Shown: one piece after another, positions 26,209 to 33,997 of the stretch
Layout: each line of letters starts with the position of its first letter
Position numbering within the stretch: the stretch's first letter is position 1
DNA from: Anaerolineaceae bacterium
Lineage (GTDB): Bacteria > Chloroflexota > Anaerolineae > Aggregatilineales > Phototrophicaceae
DNA length: 60,219 bases
Reading direction: 5' to 3'
Assembly: GCA_020634135.1 (NCBI GenBank)
Contig: JACKCG010000012.1
Location: forward strand, 1-60,219
The notes under the pieces: model-generated
Seen by the model: the letters and a program-made list of their open reading frames with translations, nothing else
Database searches by the model: none
Told to the model about the DNA's origin: nothing
Translations under genes and position numbers: made by a program

Positions 26209-26544
26209 CTAGGATTCGCGTCCGGTTTCGTCCACGATGCCGGTGAGAACATCCTTGATGAGGTCGCGCAGGTCGGTTTCCGGCAGTGCCCCGCGTTCGC
26301 GTCCGGCGCGGGCGGCATCTTCAATGGAGTAGCCGCCGATGACGGCCAGCGCCAGGGTGATGACGAGCGTCAGGATTTCGCCGCGTACCGGCTGGACTTC
26401 GGGGACGGCCAGCGCCAGCAGGCCAACGACGAGGGCGGCCAGGGCGATGATGACCCGGCGCGACTTGAGCGCCAGCAGGATCGGGTCAATGATCGGGCTG
26501 CGCAGGGCTTTGGGGTCGGTGGGATAGATCGGGTGTTGTTGCAT
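26209..26544 (-). CDS. Phage-type small membrane protein (holin-like)
   Basis: The 111-residue protein has two close hydrophobic helices (about 30-48 and 55-73) and a charged C-terminal tail. Last in the tail-gene block, it takes the position and size of a holin or of a particle-associated membrane protein. Its AAAGGAG ribosome binding site is one of the strongest in the window. There is no endolysin next to it, so a lysis role is only a possibility. The leader contains degenerate 7-bp units. Confidence 0.65.
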   Translation of the reverse strand: MQQHPIYPTDPKALRSPIIDPILLALKSRRVIIALAALVVGLLALAVPEVQPVRGEILTLVITLALAVIGGYSIEDAARAGRERGALPETDLRDLIKDVLTGIVDETGRES

Positions 26545-26635
26545 GGTGGTATCTCCTTTGGGTATTTTGGATGGTGGATAGTGCTCAGTGCTGAGGTTTG
26601 AGAGGAAAGTGCCGGGTGGACGTATTGGATGGTGG

Positions 26636-27007
26636 CTACTTCACCCAATCCGCCAAAGGCTGCACCACGCCCGTGCGGGGATGGACGCCGCCCGCTTTGT
26701 AGAGCAGCAGGGCGATCAGGGCATTCCGCTCGGCAGTCGTCAACGTGTCCAGAGTCTTGCCCACTGCCGATTGGGCGTTTCCGAGGATGGTCTGGCGGAG
26801 GCTTGTCGCTTCCTGTTCCTCGGCCTGATAAGCGTCCCAATCGGCAATCACGGCGCTTTCCTGTGGTTTGGTTGTCGCCTGGTCGCGCCAGTCCACTGCT
26901 TCCATTGTGTGGCCGAAGTCGTCACCGTCTCCACGCCAGCCGTAGGCCGCTCCGGGGCGGATACGCCCCAACACAAGCCGGATGTCACATTGTTGAATTG
27001 TTGTCAT
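26636..27007 (-). CDS. Phage-type hypothetical protein, 123 aa
   Basis: The N-terminus is beta-rich (IQQCDIRLVLGRIRPGAAYGW), followed by a helical part (DWDAYQAEEQEATSLRQTIL and a helix-rich end). The arrangement of a Trp-containing short repeat and an acidic helix is common in small tail-tip or tail-assembly proteins, but I cannot assign a family. The ATG overlaps the stop of the upstream fibre-like gene (TGATG), so they are coupled. Confidence 0.65.
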   Translation of the reverse strand: MTTIQQCDIRLVLGRIRPGAAYGWRGDGDDFGHTMEAVDWRDQATTKPQESAVIADWDAYQAEEQEATSLRQTILGNAQSAVGKTLDTLTTAERNALIALLLYKAGGVHPRTGVVQPLADWVK

Positions 27008-27576
27008 CAGTCACCAATCCTTATGAACTCAAGAATCGCGTACACTTCAGTGCCCCAGCTTGTCGCAAGCCCGAACCCGGTTGTCGTCCCCGTTGTCTGG
27101 CAGCGGTGCTGCAACTCAAGCGCCTTGCCCGCCGCCACAGTGATAATGCCGCGTAACACGGCATGGTTGCCGGAGTTCGCGGCTGCTGTGGAGAGTGCGT
27201 TCAGCCCCGTCAGCAGAGTCGTGCCGTCGGTCACGTTCTGCAACCGCGCCTGGTGGCTGGTCACCGAGCCGACCTGCGCCACCGCCCACACAAGATACGT
27301 CCCCGCAGCCAGTGTGACCTGATTGCTGGAAAGGCTGGCGAGATTTCCTGTGTCGCTCACCTCTGTGTTCAGCACCCGCGTTTGCCAGGAGCCGGAGGTG
27401 AATGTCCCGCCCGACGTGCCGGAGGGCTGTTGATTCTCAATCTTCACGTACCCGTTGGCAGCCAACAGCGCCTCAAGGTACTCCATCCTGTCCCGTAGTT
27501 CGCTGTTCAAGAGGGCCGCCGTCACCAGCTCCCCCGTTGACCATGTTTTCGGTGTTCCGTCCCAAGTTGTGGGCAT
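27007..27576 (-). CDS. Phage tail-fibre-like protein
   Basis: The 189-residue protein opens with TWDGTPKTWSTGELVTAALLNSELRD, a sequence typical of small tail or collar proteins. A Gly/Ser/Thr-rich beta region follows, with alternating hydrophobic residues (GTYLVWAVAQVGS, ...GNHAVLRGIITVAAG) that would suit a C1q/TNF-like or receptor-binding beta sandwich. AAAGGAG lies upstream of the ATG. It is located between the large tail protein and the coupled 123-residue gene. Confidence 0.7.
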   Translation of the reverse strand: MPTTWDGTPKTWSTGELVTAALLNSELRDRMEYLEALLAANGYVKIENQQPSGTSGGTFTSGSWQTRVLNTEVSDTGNLASLSSNQVTLAAGTYLVWAVAQVGSVTSHQARLQNVTDGTTLLTGLNALSTAAANSGNHAVLRGIITVAAGKALELQHRCQTTGTTTGFGLATSWGTEVYAILEFIRIGD

Positions 27577-27668
27577 AATACGCTGATCTCCTTTCAGGAA
27601 TTCATAAGGGATAAGGGTTCGCAGATTGCCAGAGTGCTATCTCTGCGATTTTCCGGTGTGATACACAA

Positions 27669-29191
27669 TCAATATGCCAGCACCGTCGCCTGGTCGAGCA
27701 GGCCATCCCCCAGCACCCAGAAATCCCCGGCGGCGGGTTCGAGTATCCAGGTGACGCGGTGACGGGCTGCGCCCAGGTCAAGGGTGTGGGCTTCCCCGAT
27801 GATGAAGTAGCCGGCATGATGGCCGGTCTGCGTCTCGGTGACGGTGATGCGGTCAAACAATGCCCGCTCCAGGATGGGAGCGCGATGGCGCGGGCTGACC
27901 AGCGTCAGGCTGTGTACCATGCCACGCGGGTCTTTGCGCCGTGCCAGTTCAAAGCGGGCGAGCTGCCCGGCATCTTCCACCGAATCGAGCGCCGGGAGGT
28001 CGAAAACCAGGGGATGCAGGCCGTGAAACGTGATGCTGGCCGCGTCCGCCTCCACCAGCGTCACCGGGTCGCCCTGGAGCAGGGGCGTACCATGCAGCAC
28101 CGCTCCGGCCTGAAGATAGGCCGTCACTGTCGAACGGTTGCGGACTTCGAGCAGCGCGGCGCTGAAATCCGCCGCCACCAGCAGCATCCACATGCCGGGT
28201 GATGTCCGCGCCGCTCCCATCGGCGGCAGTGTTGGCGGTGTAGTCCGTGCCGGGCAGCGGGGCGTGACGACCAGCGCCCACACGGCTGATCGAGCGCGTC
28301 GCGGTAGCGGGCGGTGATCTGGCGGAATCCGGATTCTCCGGGCTGGATACGCTGTGGGTTTTCCAGCGTCCACAGGGTGCTATCCGCGCCCCCGATGTGG
28401 CGGGGCGTGAGGGTGATGGCGACATGATTCGCCATATCCGCGCCGTAGGTATAGCTCAGGTCGTCCATGTCATCGCTGAAGGTCGCCACCGGGGTCGTGT
28501 CCAGCAGGGTGTGGTGGCGGTTGTAAAAGACGAGCCGCCCGGCACGGTCTGTGAAGAAGCGCCCGCGTTCACTTTCAGCCAGTTGGCGGATGGCGGCGAT
28601 AGCCGGGATGCCACCCTCCCAGGTATCGCCCAGATAGGCGCACGTCGTTATCCCGGTTTCGAGGGCGATCAGCGGGTCGCCGGGCAGGGCCGTCTGCTCG
28701 CCCAGTTCACTGTGACCGGCCACACCCAGCACCCAGCGCCCGGCTAACGGAGTCCGGCGCAGCGGGACGGCAGCTAACAGGCTGGCGATGGTCTCGTCAG
28801 CGCGGCGCGCCACCTGGGGCGGCAGGCGGACTGTCGTCGTGTGCAGCGCGGTTTCCGGCCCGGCAGCGTGGATGACCGCAGTACGCGCCCCCTGGTCGCC
28901 CGGCAGCGGCTCGACACGGGTGATGAAGCCGGTAAAGAGGGTATGTACCGTGCTGCCATCGTCCGCCTGGATACGCAGTGGCGTACCGGGCGCGAGTCCG
29001 GCGGTGACTTCCGGCGAGAGGGCGCGGGCGGGGTTTTGCAGCAGGATTTCGGCTGTCGCAATGGCGGCAATGGCGGCAAACGGCTCGGCCATACCCAACC
29101 GCCATTCGGCTTTGAGCGCGGCGGCGCTGAGATCGGCGCTGAAGCTGCCATCATCGGCGCTATCGAGGGTGATGGTGTAGGTGGTGGTCAT
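27669..29191 (-). pseudogene. Phage tail protein gene with two single-base frameshifts
   Basis: The first part (from ATG 29191, MTTTYTITLDSADDGSFSAD) runs about 300 codons to RYRDALDQP near 28285. The coding sense then moves by +1 to a second frame (PLPGTDYTANTAADGSGADI, about 28265-28200), and by +1 again to a third frame (GMWMLLVAADFSAALLEVRN) that ends at 27669. The total length is 507 codons plus 2 bases, consistent with two extra bases. All three pieces look coding, so the change is recent, or is an assembly error. The restored protein of about 507 residues resembles siphovirus tail proteins of the ReqiPepy6 Gp37-like type. Confidence 0.7.
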
Positions 29192-29653
29192 CAGGTTAGC
29201 CTTTTGTTCCTATTGATGCGGCAAAAGCGCAACACGAACCTGGTACAGGGCGTAGAGAAGTACTGAGTCCGAGATCAGAACATGTAGGGGCACGATAATG
29301 CTCTTGAAGAAATGAGTACGGTGCTGTGATTTACGGGAGCGCACATTGGCGCTCCCCTACAAATCCCCTTTTTAGGGCGATTCTGTATGGGCGGCCCGAC
29401 GTGGTCGCCCAATCTTTCTCCGTATTTAATTGTAAAATCGCATCATCGTGCCCGCAGGTACCGAGGGGAAAGTTGCGGCGGACAGGGCCTGCCCTGTCCC
29501 TACAGAACCCGATGGTAGGGATGTGCTTCTGCGCGTCCACCAGAAGCAGTCGGTTTCCCGATGATTTCCTTAACGAGCATTGTCTACCGACACTTGAGGC
29601 CTGATAACCGACAACTGACCACCGATAACTACACACTAATGAAAGGACGATTC
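29192..29653. other. Divergent intergenic region with repeats, no gene
   Basis: Between the tail gene and the plus-strand glycosidase-like gene lie the F2c element, a perfect 9-bp palindrome GGACAGGGC-CT-GCCCTGTCC at 29480-29499, and a simple-sequence tract rich in GATAAC/ACAACTGACC (about 29598-29635). No coding frame is convincing. Confidence 0.6.
29319..29445. repeat. Repeat family F2, copy c (inverted relative to copy d)
   Basis: Read on the minus strand it begins GATGCGATTTTACAATTAAA, then TACGGAGAAAG, then a GGGCGACCACGTCGG...CCGCCC block, CCCTAAAAAGGGGATTTGTA and an end near AACACAGCACCGTAC-like sequence. It aligns over its full length with copy d at 31332, in opposite orientation. 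Both contain the internal GTAGGGG-type hairpins. Confidence 0.75.
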
Positions 29654-30772
29654 ATGATGAAACGATGGGCAATTCTGTTATGCGGGCTGGCGCTGGTGGT
29701 ATCCACTGTGGGCGCGCAGGACGCCGGGACGCCGCGCCACTTCCACCTGGGGTTCACGCCGTTCCCGTATGACATCAGCGTGGAGGCCGTGAATTACAGC
29801 TATGAGACAATCGCCGCGAACGCCGATATGATCGTGCATCACTTCGATAACGGCGTCCCCTGGGTTGAGGCGCTTTCCGGTGAGCCATTTTCTGCCCACA
29901 TCATGGATGACTGGAATTACCGCAAGGAACACACGCCGGAGGAGTTGACGGTTTTCCTGACTCTGACGCCGATCAGCATCAACCGGGATGGACTCGCGCC
30001 GTACCGGGGAACGGCGGACGATATGCCGCTGCCTGCTCCCTGGGATAGCTACAACTTCGACGATCCCAACGTGAAAACGGCGTTCCTCAATTACGTGCTG
30101 CGGGCGGTGGATTTCTTCCAGCCGGATTACCTGGCAATCGGCATCGAGTCGAATCTGCTGCTGAATAATGCCCCGGAAAAGTGGGACGCCTACCTGGAAT
30201 TGCACCATTACGTCTATGCTGAGGTCAAGGCGCAGCACCCCGACCTGCCGGTGATGGCGACGCTGTTCGGGCTGGCGTTCCTGGATGGCTACCGGGGCGA
30301 GGACGATCACCAGGCGCAGATGGCGGCGTTCGAGGACATCATAGCTTATAGCGATTATTTCGCCGTCTCCCTGTACCCGTATATGAGCAAGTACATGACC
30401 GCGTACATCCCGCCGGAGATGTTTGACGACCTGTTCAGCCTGAGCGACAAACCGCTGGCGATTTCCGAAACCGGGTATCCGGCGCAGACGTTCTCCATCT
30501 TCAACGACACGCTCGTTTTTGAATCGACTCCCGAAAAACAGGCGGCGTATATCGAGTCGGTGCTGGCCGAGGCCGAAGCGCGGCAGTTGGCCTTTGTCGT
30601 CAACTTCGTACTGCGGGACTATGACGCGCTGTGGGAGAAGATCGGCGGCGGCGATCTGGCGACGGTCTGGCGCGATACCGGGCTGTTCGATGAGGACGGC
30701 GGGGCACGTCCGGCGCTGGAGGCGTGGCGGGCGGCGCTGGCGCGGCCTTACGAACCGGCTACACCTCAATAA
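29654..30772 (+). CDS. Secreted glycoside-hydrolase-like protein (TIM-barrel type)
   Basis: From ATG 29654 (AAAGGAC upstream) the 372-residue product has a signal peptide (KRWAILLCGLALVVSTVGAQ, cleavage about 21-23). Its fold pattern resembles GH10/GH53-like barrels: DYLAIGIESNLLLNN gives an acid/base Glu candidate, PLAISETGYPAQT a Glu at the end of a later strand (nucleophile candidate), and SDYFAVSLYPY a strand-6-like segment. The substrate is unknown. It is the only plus-strand gene inside the phage-type block, its 3' end overlaps the convergent tail-terminator gene by 14 bp, and F2 repeats lie on both sides. It looks like cargo. Confidence 0.75.
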   Translation: MMKRWAILLCGLALVVSTVGAQDAGTPRHFHLGFTPFPYDISVEAVNYSYETIAANADMIVHHFDNGVPWVEALSGEPFSAHIMDDWNYRKEHTPEELTVFLTLTPISINRDGLAPYRGTADDMPLPAPWDSYNFDDPNVKTAFLNYVLRAVDFFQPDYLAIGIESNLLLNNAPEKWDAYLELHHYVYAEVKAQHPDLPVMATLFGLAFLDGYRGEDDHQAQMAAFEDIIAYSDYFAVSLYPYMSKYMTAYIPPEMFDDLFSLSDKPLAISETGYPAQTFSIFNDTLVFESTPEKQAAYIESVLAEAEARQLAFVVNFVLRDYDALWEKIGGGDLATVWRDTGLFDEDGGARPALEAWRAALARPYEPATPQ

Positions 30773-31214
30773 TCCAGGTGTGGCGGAAGGCGCAGCCGTG
30801 ATAGGCAACCAGGCCATGCTGGAAGATGCCCGGCTCAACTTTGACCTGCGCCGGTTCGCGCAGTGCCCCGCCCAGCAGCAGGTTCTCACCGAGCGCCGTG
30901 AAATAGGCGTCCATGCGGTCTATCAGGTCGGGCAGGTGAGCACGGGTTCCGCGCCGCGTGCCTACCGGGGCGACCAGCAGCAGATGGGTGACGGTGTAGG
31001 TGACGGTCTGTGCCCCGGCGCTGAAGGCCAATGCCTGGAATCCTTCACCCCGGTCACGGAACAGGCGGTTTCCCTGGGTATCTCCAGGCAGCACCAGCAG
31101 AGCCGGAAGCTGTACCCGGTTGAGTTCATCAGGTACGGATTCCACGCCATAGTTGGCGGTGACTCCGGCCACCGTGAGGGCGGCCAGATTGGTTAAGGCG
31201 GTGCGGAAGGACAT
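30759..31214 (-). CDS. Phage tail-terminator/minor-tail-like protein
   Basis: From ATG 31214 (AGAAGGTGAT upstream) the 151-residue protein has an alpha/beta layout (SFRTALTNLAALTVAGVTAN, then a strand-rich middle and LPDLIDRMDAYFTALGE) common for tail-terminator or tail-completion proteins. Its place directly after the connector gene is where that gene sits in siphovirus genomes. Assignment is by position and size more than by motif. A 7-bp tandem repeat fills its leader. Confidence 0.6.
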   Translation of the reverse strand: MSFRTALTNLAALTVAGVTANYGVESVPDELNRVQLPALLVLPGDTQGNRLFRDRGEGFQALAFSAGAQTVTYTVTHLLLVAPVGTRRGTRAHLPDLIDRMDAYFTALGENLLLGGALREPAQVKVEPGIFQHGLVAYHGCAFRHTWIIEV

Positions 31215-31233
31215 GGCGGGTATCACCTTCTGG

Positions 31234-31303
31234 TTAGCCGTTGGCTGCTGGCTGCTGGCTGTTGGCCGTTGGCCGTTGGCTGTTGGCTGCTGGCTGCTGG
31301 CTG
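31234..31303. repeat. Heptamer tandem repeat (10 units, YTGGCYG)
   Basis: Ten contiguous 7-bp units (TTGGCTG, CTGGCTG, TTGGCCG and similar; the first is TTAGCCG) fill the leader of the tail-terminator-like gene, beginning just beyond its ribosome binding site. Confidence 0.85.
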
Positions 31304-31331
31304 TTCAGTAATTTCGACTTCAGGCGTGATA

Positions 31332-31460
31332 ATGCGGTTTCACGATCAAATACGGAGAAAAACCGGGCAACCACATCGGGTCGCCCCTACAGGATCACCC
31401 TAAAATAAGGGATTTGTAGGGGCGCGATAGATTGCGCCCGCGAATTCGGAACTGTGATAA
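31332..31460. repeat. Repeat family F2, copy d
   Basis: This copy opens AATGCGGTTTCACGATCAAA, continues with TACGGAGAAAAACCGGGC and a CGGGTCGCCCCTACAG hairpin block, then CCCTAAAATAAGGGATTTGT and a GGCGCGATAGATTGCGCC hairpin, and ends near AACTGTGATAATTA. It is the inverted partner of copy c, about 1.9 kb away. Confidence 0.75.
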
Positions 31461-31467
31461 TTACCCC

Positions 31468-32274
31468 TCACGCTTCCAGCCCCTTCACCCGGAGACGGCG
31501 CAGGGCGGCGAGGGCGGCGGTCATCTCCTCCGGTGCGGCCTGGAATGACCCGGAGTCCGGTTCTTTGTAAAGCCAGGCGGCATAGCGCACGGCCAGCAGA
31601 GTCACGTCAGCGGGCGGCTGGTAGGTGTAGATAGCAGTCCCCTGAGCATGATCGGCGGCGGTTGTGCCATCCACGCCGCGCTGTACGCCCAGGGTGTTGG
31701 TGGCGGCATCCACTACGAGGACGCGCAGGTACTCGTCGCCAATGCGGAGCGTCTGCCCGACCTGGAAGCGGGGCGCAGTGTGGGCGGCGTCCGCGCCATC
31801 GGCATCGTTCACGGTCAGGATGGCGGCGCTGGCGTCGAAGGGATCATCGCCGACGGTGTCGGCACTGTTGCGCCAGGCAGAGTCCCAGTCATCGTGCCAG
31901 CCCCAGATTCCGGTGATGCTGATGGCATTCAGCGGCGTTGTCTCCCAGGTGAAGGTGTTCCCACCGATCAGGCGCAGCGCGACGATCACGCCTTCGGCGG
32001 GCTGGATGATGACCTCAGAGGGGGGGATGACGCTGTCGTCGCCGTTGGTGAGCACCAGGAGTTCGAGCAGGTCATCATCTAGCAGGAGTTCGCGGCTGTT
32101 CCAGGCGGTATGCAGCAGGGTAGCCCGGCGCGGGACGAAGCGCCGCCCGGATGCGCGCTCGATATAGGCGGAGGCGGCCAGCAGCGCGGCGAACAGGCGG
32201 TCATCATCGGCGGTTTCGTCGTCGGCCATGCCCAGGTGCTGGCGCAGGGCGTGTAGGGTGGCAATGGGGTGCAT
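31468..32274 (-). CDS. Phage head-tail connector-like protein
   Basis: From ATG 32274 (AAAGGA upstream) the 268-residue protein has the helical N-terminus typical of gp6/adaptor connector proteins (IATLHALRQHLGMADDETAD and ...RLFAALLAASAYIERASGR). A large beta-rich insertion with GDEYLRVLVVDAATNTLGVQ (about residues 165-215) follows, and the C-terminus is helical (VTLLAVRYAAWLYKEPDS). The insertion is longer than in classical 100-residue connectors. A paralogue begins at position 49. The shared promoter-operator lies at 32343-32408. Confidence 0.75.
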   Translation of the reverse strand: MHPIATLHALRQHLGMADDETADDDRLFAALLAASAYIERASGRRFVPRRATLLHTAWNSRELLLDDDLLELLVLTNGDDSVIPPSEVIIQPAEGVIVALRLIGGNTFTWETTPLNAISITGIWGWHDDWDSAWRNSADTVGDDPFDASAAILTVNDADGADAAHTAPRFQVGQTLRIGDEYLRVLVVDAATNTLGVQRGVDGTTAADHAQGTAIYTYQPPADVTLLAVRYAAWLYKEPDSGSFQAAPEEMTAALAALRRLRVKGLEA

Positions 32275-32342
32275 AGGCGATCCTTTGAGAGTCTGGCGTG
32301 CTGAGTCCGGAGTCGGAGGTGGACACGATGTGAAGATATAAG

Positions 32343-32408
32343 ATTCATAGCACAAAACGCAGTGGAAAGGGTGACTATTTGTTAGAACATTTGTTCACTT
32401 ATTTCGAC
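32343..32408 (-). promoter_or_regulatory. Promoter-operator with three 12-bp repeats before the connector gene
   Basis: 12-mers GACTATTTGTTA (32373-32384), GAACATTTGTTC (32385-32396) and ACTTATTTCGAC (32397-32408) abut each other. ATTCATAGCACAAAAC at 32343-32358 lies 14 bp to the left and, on the minus strand, provides TGTGCTATGAAT as a possible extended -10. The geometry equals that at 183-248 base for base, with only the outer repeats diverged. Confidence 0.7.
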
Positions 32409-32444
32409 AGGGTGGATGGAGAAACAGCGGGGCGGGTATTCCGA

Positions 32445-32472
32445 AAACAAAAAACCCGGATGGCCGGGTTTT
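32445..32472 (-). terminator. Intrinsic terminator of the cupin gene
   Basis: A 9-bp stem AAAACCCGG/CCGGGTTTT with a 4-nt loop is followed on the minus strand by a continuous T-run (GGGTTTTTTGTTTT), 31 bp after the stop codon. Confidence 0.85.
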
Positions 32473-32503
32473 ATCAACTGACTGTTATGCGGGTGGCGGG
32501 GTA

Positions 32504-32839
32504 TCAGCGGGCGCCGTTGACTGCCGCTTCAATACACACCGCGCCTTTGCTGCCGACAATGGTGCCATGCCGGACGCCCGCCGGGATTTCAACCCGATCA
32601 CCAGGGCGCAGGTTCAACCGCTGGTTGCTATCAGGCAGTGTGATTTCCAGTACGCCATCCACCACATAGAGGACTTTTGCATACCCGTGACTGCGCACCC
32701 CATACCGTTGATTTGGGGTGTTATTCCACAAATAGGGTCGAAGCCCTTCTTTTTGCATCATGCGGGTGATTAACGACGAACTAGGATGCTGGCTGTTCTG
32801 CCAACGGGTGAGGCGAATGACTGTCGGGTTTGTTCTCAT
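32504..32839 (-). CDS. Cupin-domain protein
   Basis: The 111-residue protein carries a single cupin barrel: YAKVLYVVDGVLEITLP (motif 1 region) and LRPGDRVEIPAGVRHGTIV (motif 2, with PGD and H). It lacks the full G(X)5HXH histidine set of motif 1, so metal binding is uncertain. It could be a sugar-binding or regulatory cupin. ATG 32839 was chosen; a GTG at 32857 would add six residues. Expression ends at the strong terminator just downstream. Confidence 0.75.
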   Translation of the reverse strand: MRTNPTVIRLTRWQNSQHPSSSLITRMMQKEGLRPYLWNNTPNQRYGVRSHGYAKVLYVVDGVLEITLPDSNQRLNLRPGDRVEIPAGVRHGTIVGSKGAVCIEAAVNGAR

Positions 32840-33127
32840 GCTTGGACGTTTACTCACTTGACTGTGTTAGCTTCCGTTTGTGTTCCCATGTACCCTTTTT
32901 GGGAAAACACACAAGCGGCATTTTACTCCACAAAATCGGAAATTTGCAAATTAAGGTTTACATTTCGCCCCGCATAAACCGGGTACGGGTTTGTGAATAT
33001 GTCACCAACGCACCCGGAAAATCGCCATGCGAGAGGTCACAAGGGTGCGTTTTCGGTTCAGGCCGGGCTGCCCAGGCACGAACGTTTGGATAAGCAAATA
33101 TTTCCTTAAAAACTCCTGAGCCGGGAC

Positions 33128-33913
33128 TCAATTCCAATCGGCCAGCAGCGCCGCCAGGTTATCGTACACCCAATCCGGCTGGATGTCGCCGTTGTCCAGT
33201 TCGTGGCGCTGGGTCACGCCGGAAAGCAGCAGTACCGTCGCCAGCCCCAGGTACACCGCCCCGGAGATGTCGGTACTCAGCCGGTCTCCGATCATCAGGG
33301 TATCTTCCGGCAGCGTGTTCAGGATAGTGAGCGCCGCCCGGAACATCGGTTCATACGGCTTGCCGATAATAATGGGCTGCTGGTCGGTGGCCGTTTCCAG
33401 CGCCGCCAGGATACTCCCCGCGCCGGGTAGAAGTCCTTCTGGTGAGGGGAACGTGCGATCCCCATTGGTGCCGATAAAGACCGCCCCCTGGCGAATGAGC
33501 AGCGCCGCCCGCTTGAGTGTGTCATAGGTCAGGGCCGTGTCCATTCCAACCACCACGTACTCGGCATCCGAATCCGCGAGGACGAAGCCCGCATCCTGCA
33601 TAATCTGGCGCAGCCCGTCGCCGCCCAACACATGAATCCGGGTGCCAGCCGGGGAGCGATCCCGCAGATAGGTGGCTGTTGCCATGCCGGAAGTCACAAT
33701 CAGCCGTTCGGGCACGCCGGGGACGCCCAGCCGTTCGAGTTTCGCCACATAATTCGCCGGGGTTTTGCTGCTGTTATTGGTCGCCAGGACGAAAGGCAGC
33801 TCGCGCGCCCGCAGCATACCCAGGAAATCAACCATGCCCGGCAGCGGCTCGTCACCCCGCCACAGCACGCCGTCCATATCCAGAATGACCCCGGCAATAT
33901 CCGAAAAAGCCAT
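33128..33913 (-). CDS. HAD-IIA family phosphatase (NagD/PNPPase type)
   Basis: The 261-residue enzyme shows all HAD motifs: ILDMDGVLWRG (motif I, nucleophile Asp about 12), ATNNSSKT (motif II), IIGKPYEPMF (motif III Lys) and MIGDRLSTDISGA (motif IV), with a C2-type cap between. Members dephosphorylate nucleotides, phosphoglycolate or 4-nitrophenylphosphate; substrate here is unknown. GAGGCAAAT precedes the ATG. It is a single gene; a 9-bp inverted repeat AACGCACCC/GGGTGCGTT lies downstream at 33007-33051. Confidence 0.9.
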   Translation of the reverse strand: MAFSDIAGVILDMDGVLWRGDEPLPGMVDFLGMLRARELPFVLATNNSSKTPANYVAKLERLGVPGVPERLIVTSGMATATYLRDRSPAGTRIHVLGGDGLRQIMQDAGFVLADSDAEYVVVGMDTALTYDTLKRAALLIRQGAVFIGTNGDRTFPSPEGLLPGAGSILAALETATDQQPIIIGKPYEPMFRAALTILNTLPEDTLMIGDRLSTDISGAVYLGLATVLLLSGVTQRHELDNGDIQPDWVYDNLAALLADWN

Positions 33914-33997
33914 ATTTGCCTCGCTTTGTTGGTCGTCAATGTAAGATGCGTAATATTTTACCCGCTTCCGGCGCGATTTGGCAGGTGAATGGTCTCC

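Noticed and set aside
29678..30889. 403-codon open frame antisense to the glycosidase-like gene
   Set aside because: The plus-strand frame has a signal peptide and catalytic-site-like motifs; the antisense frame is Arg/Gln-rich without any recognisable pattern.
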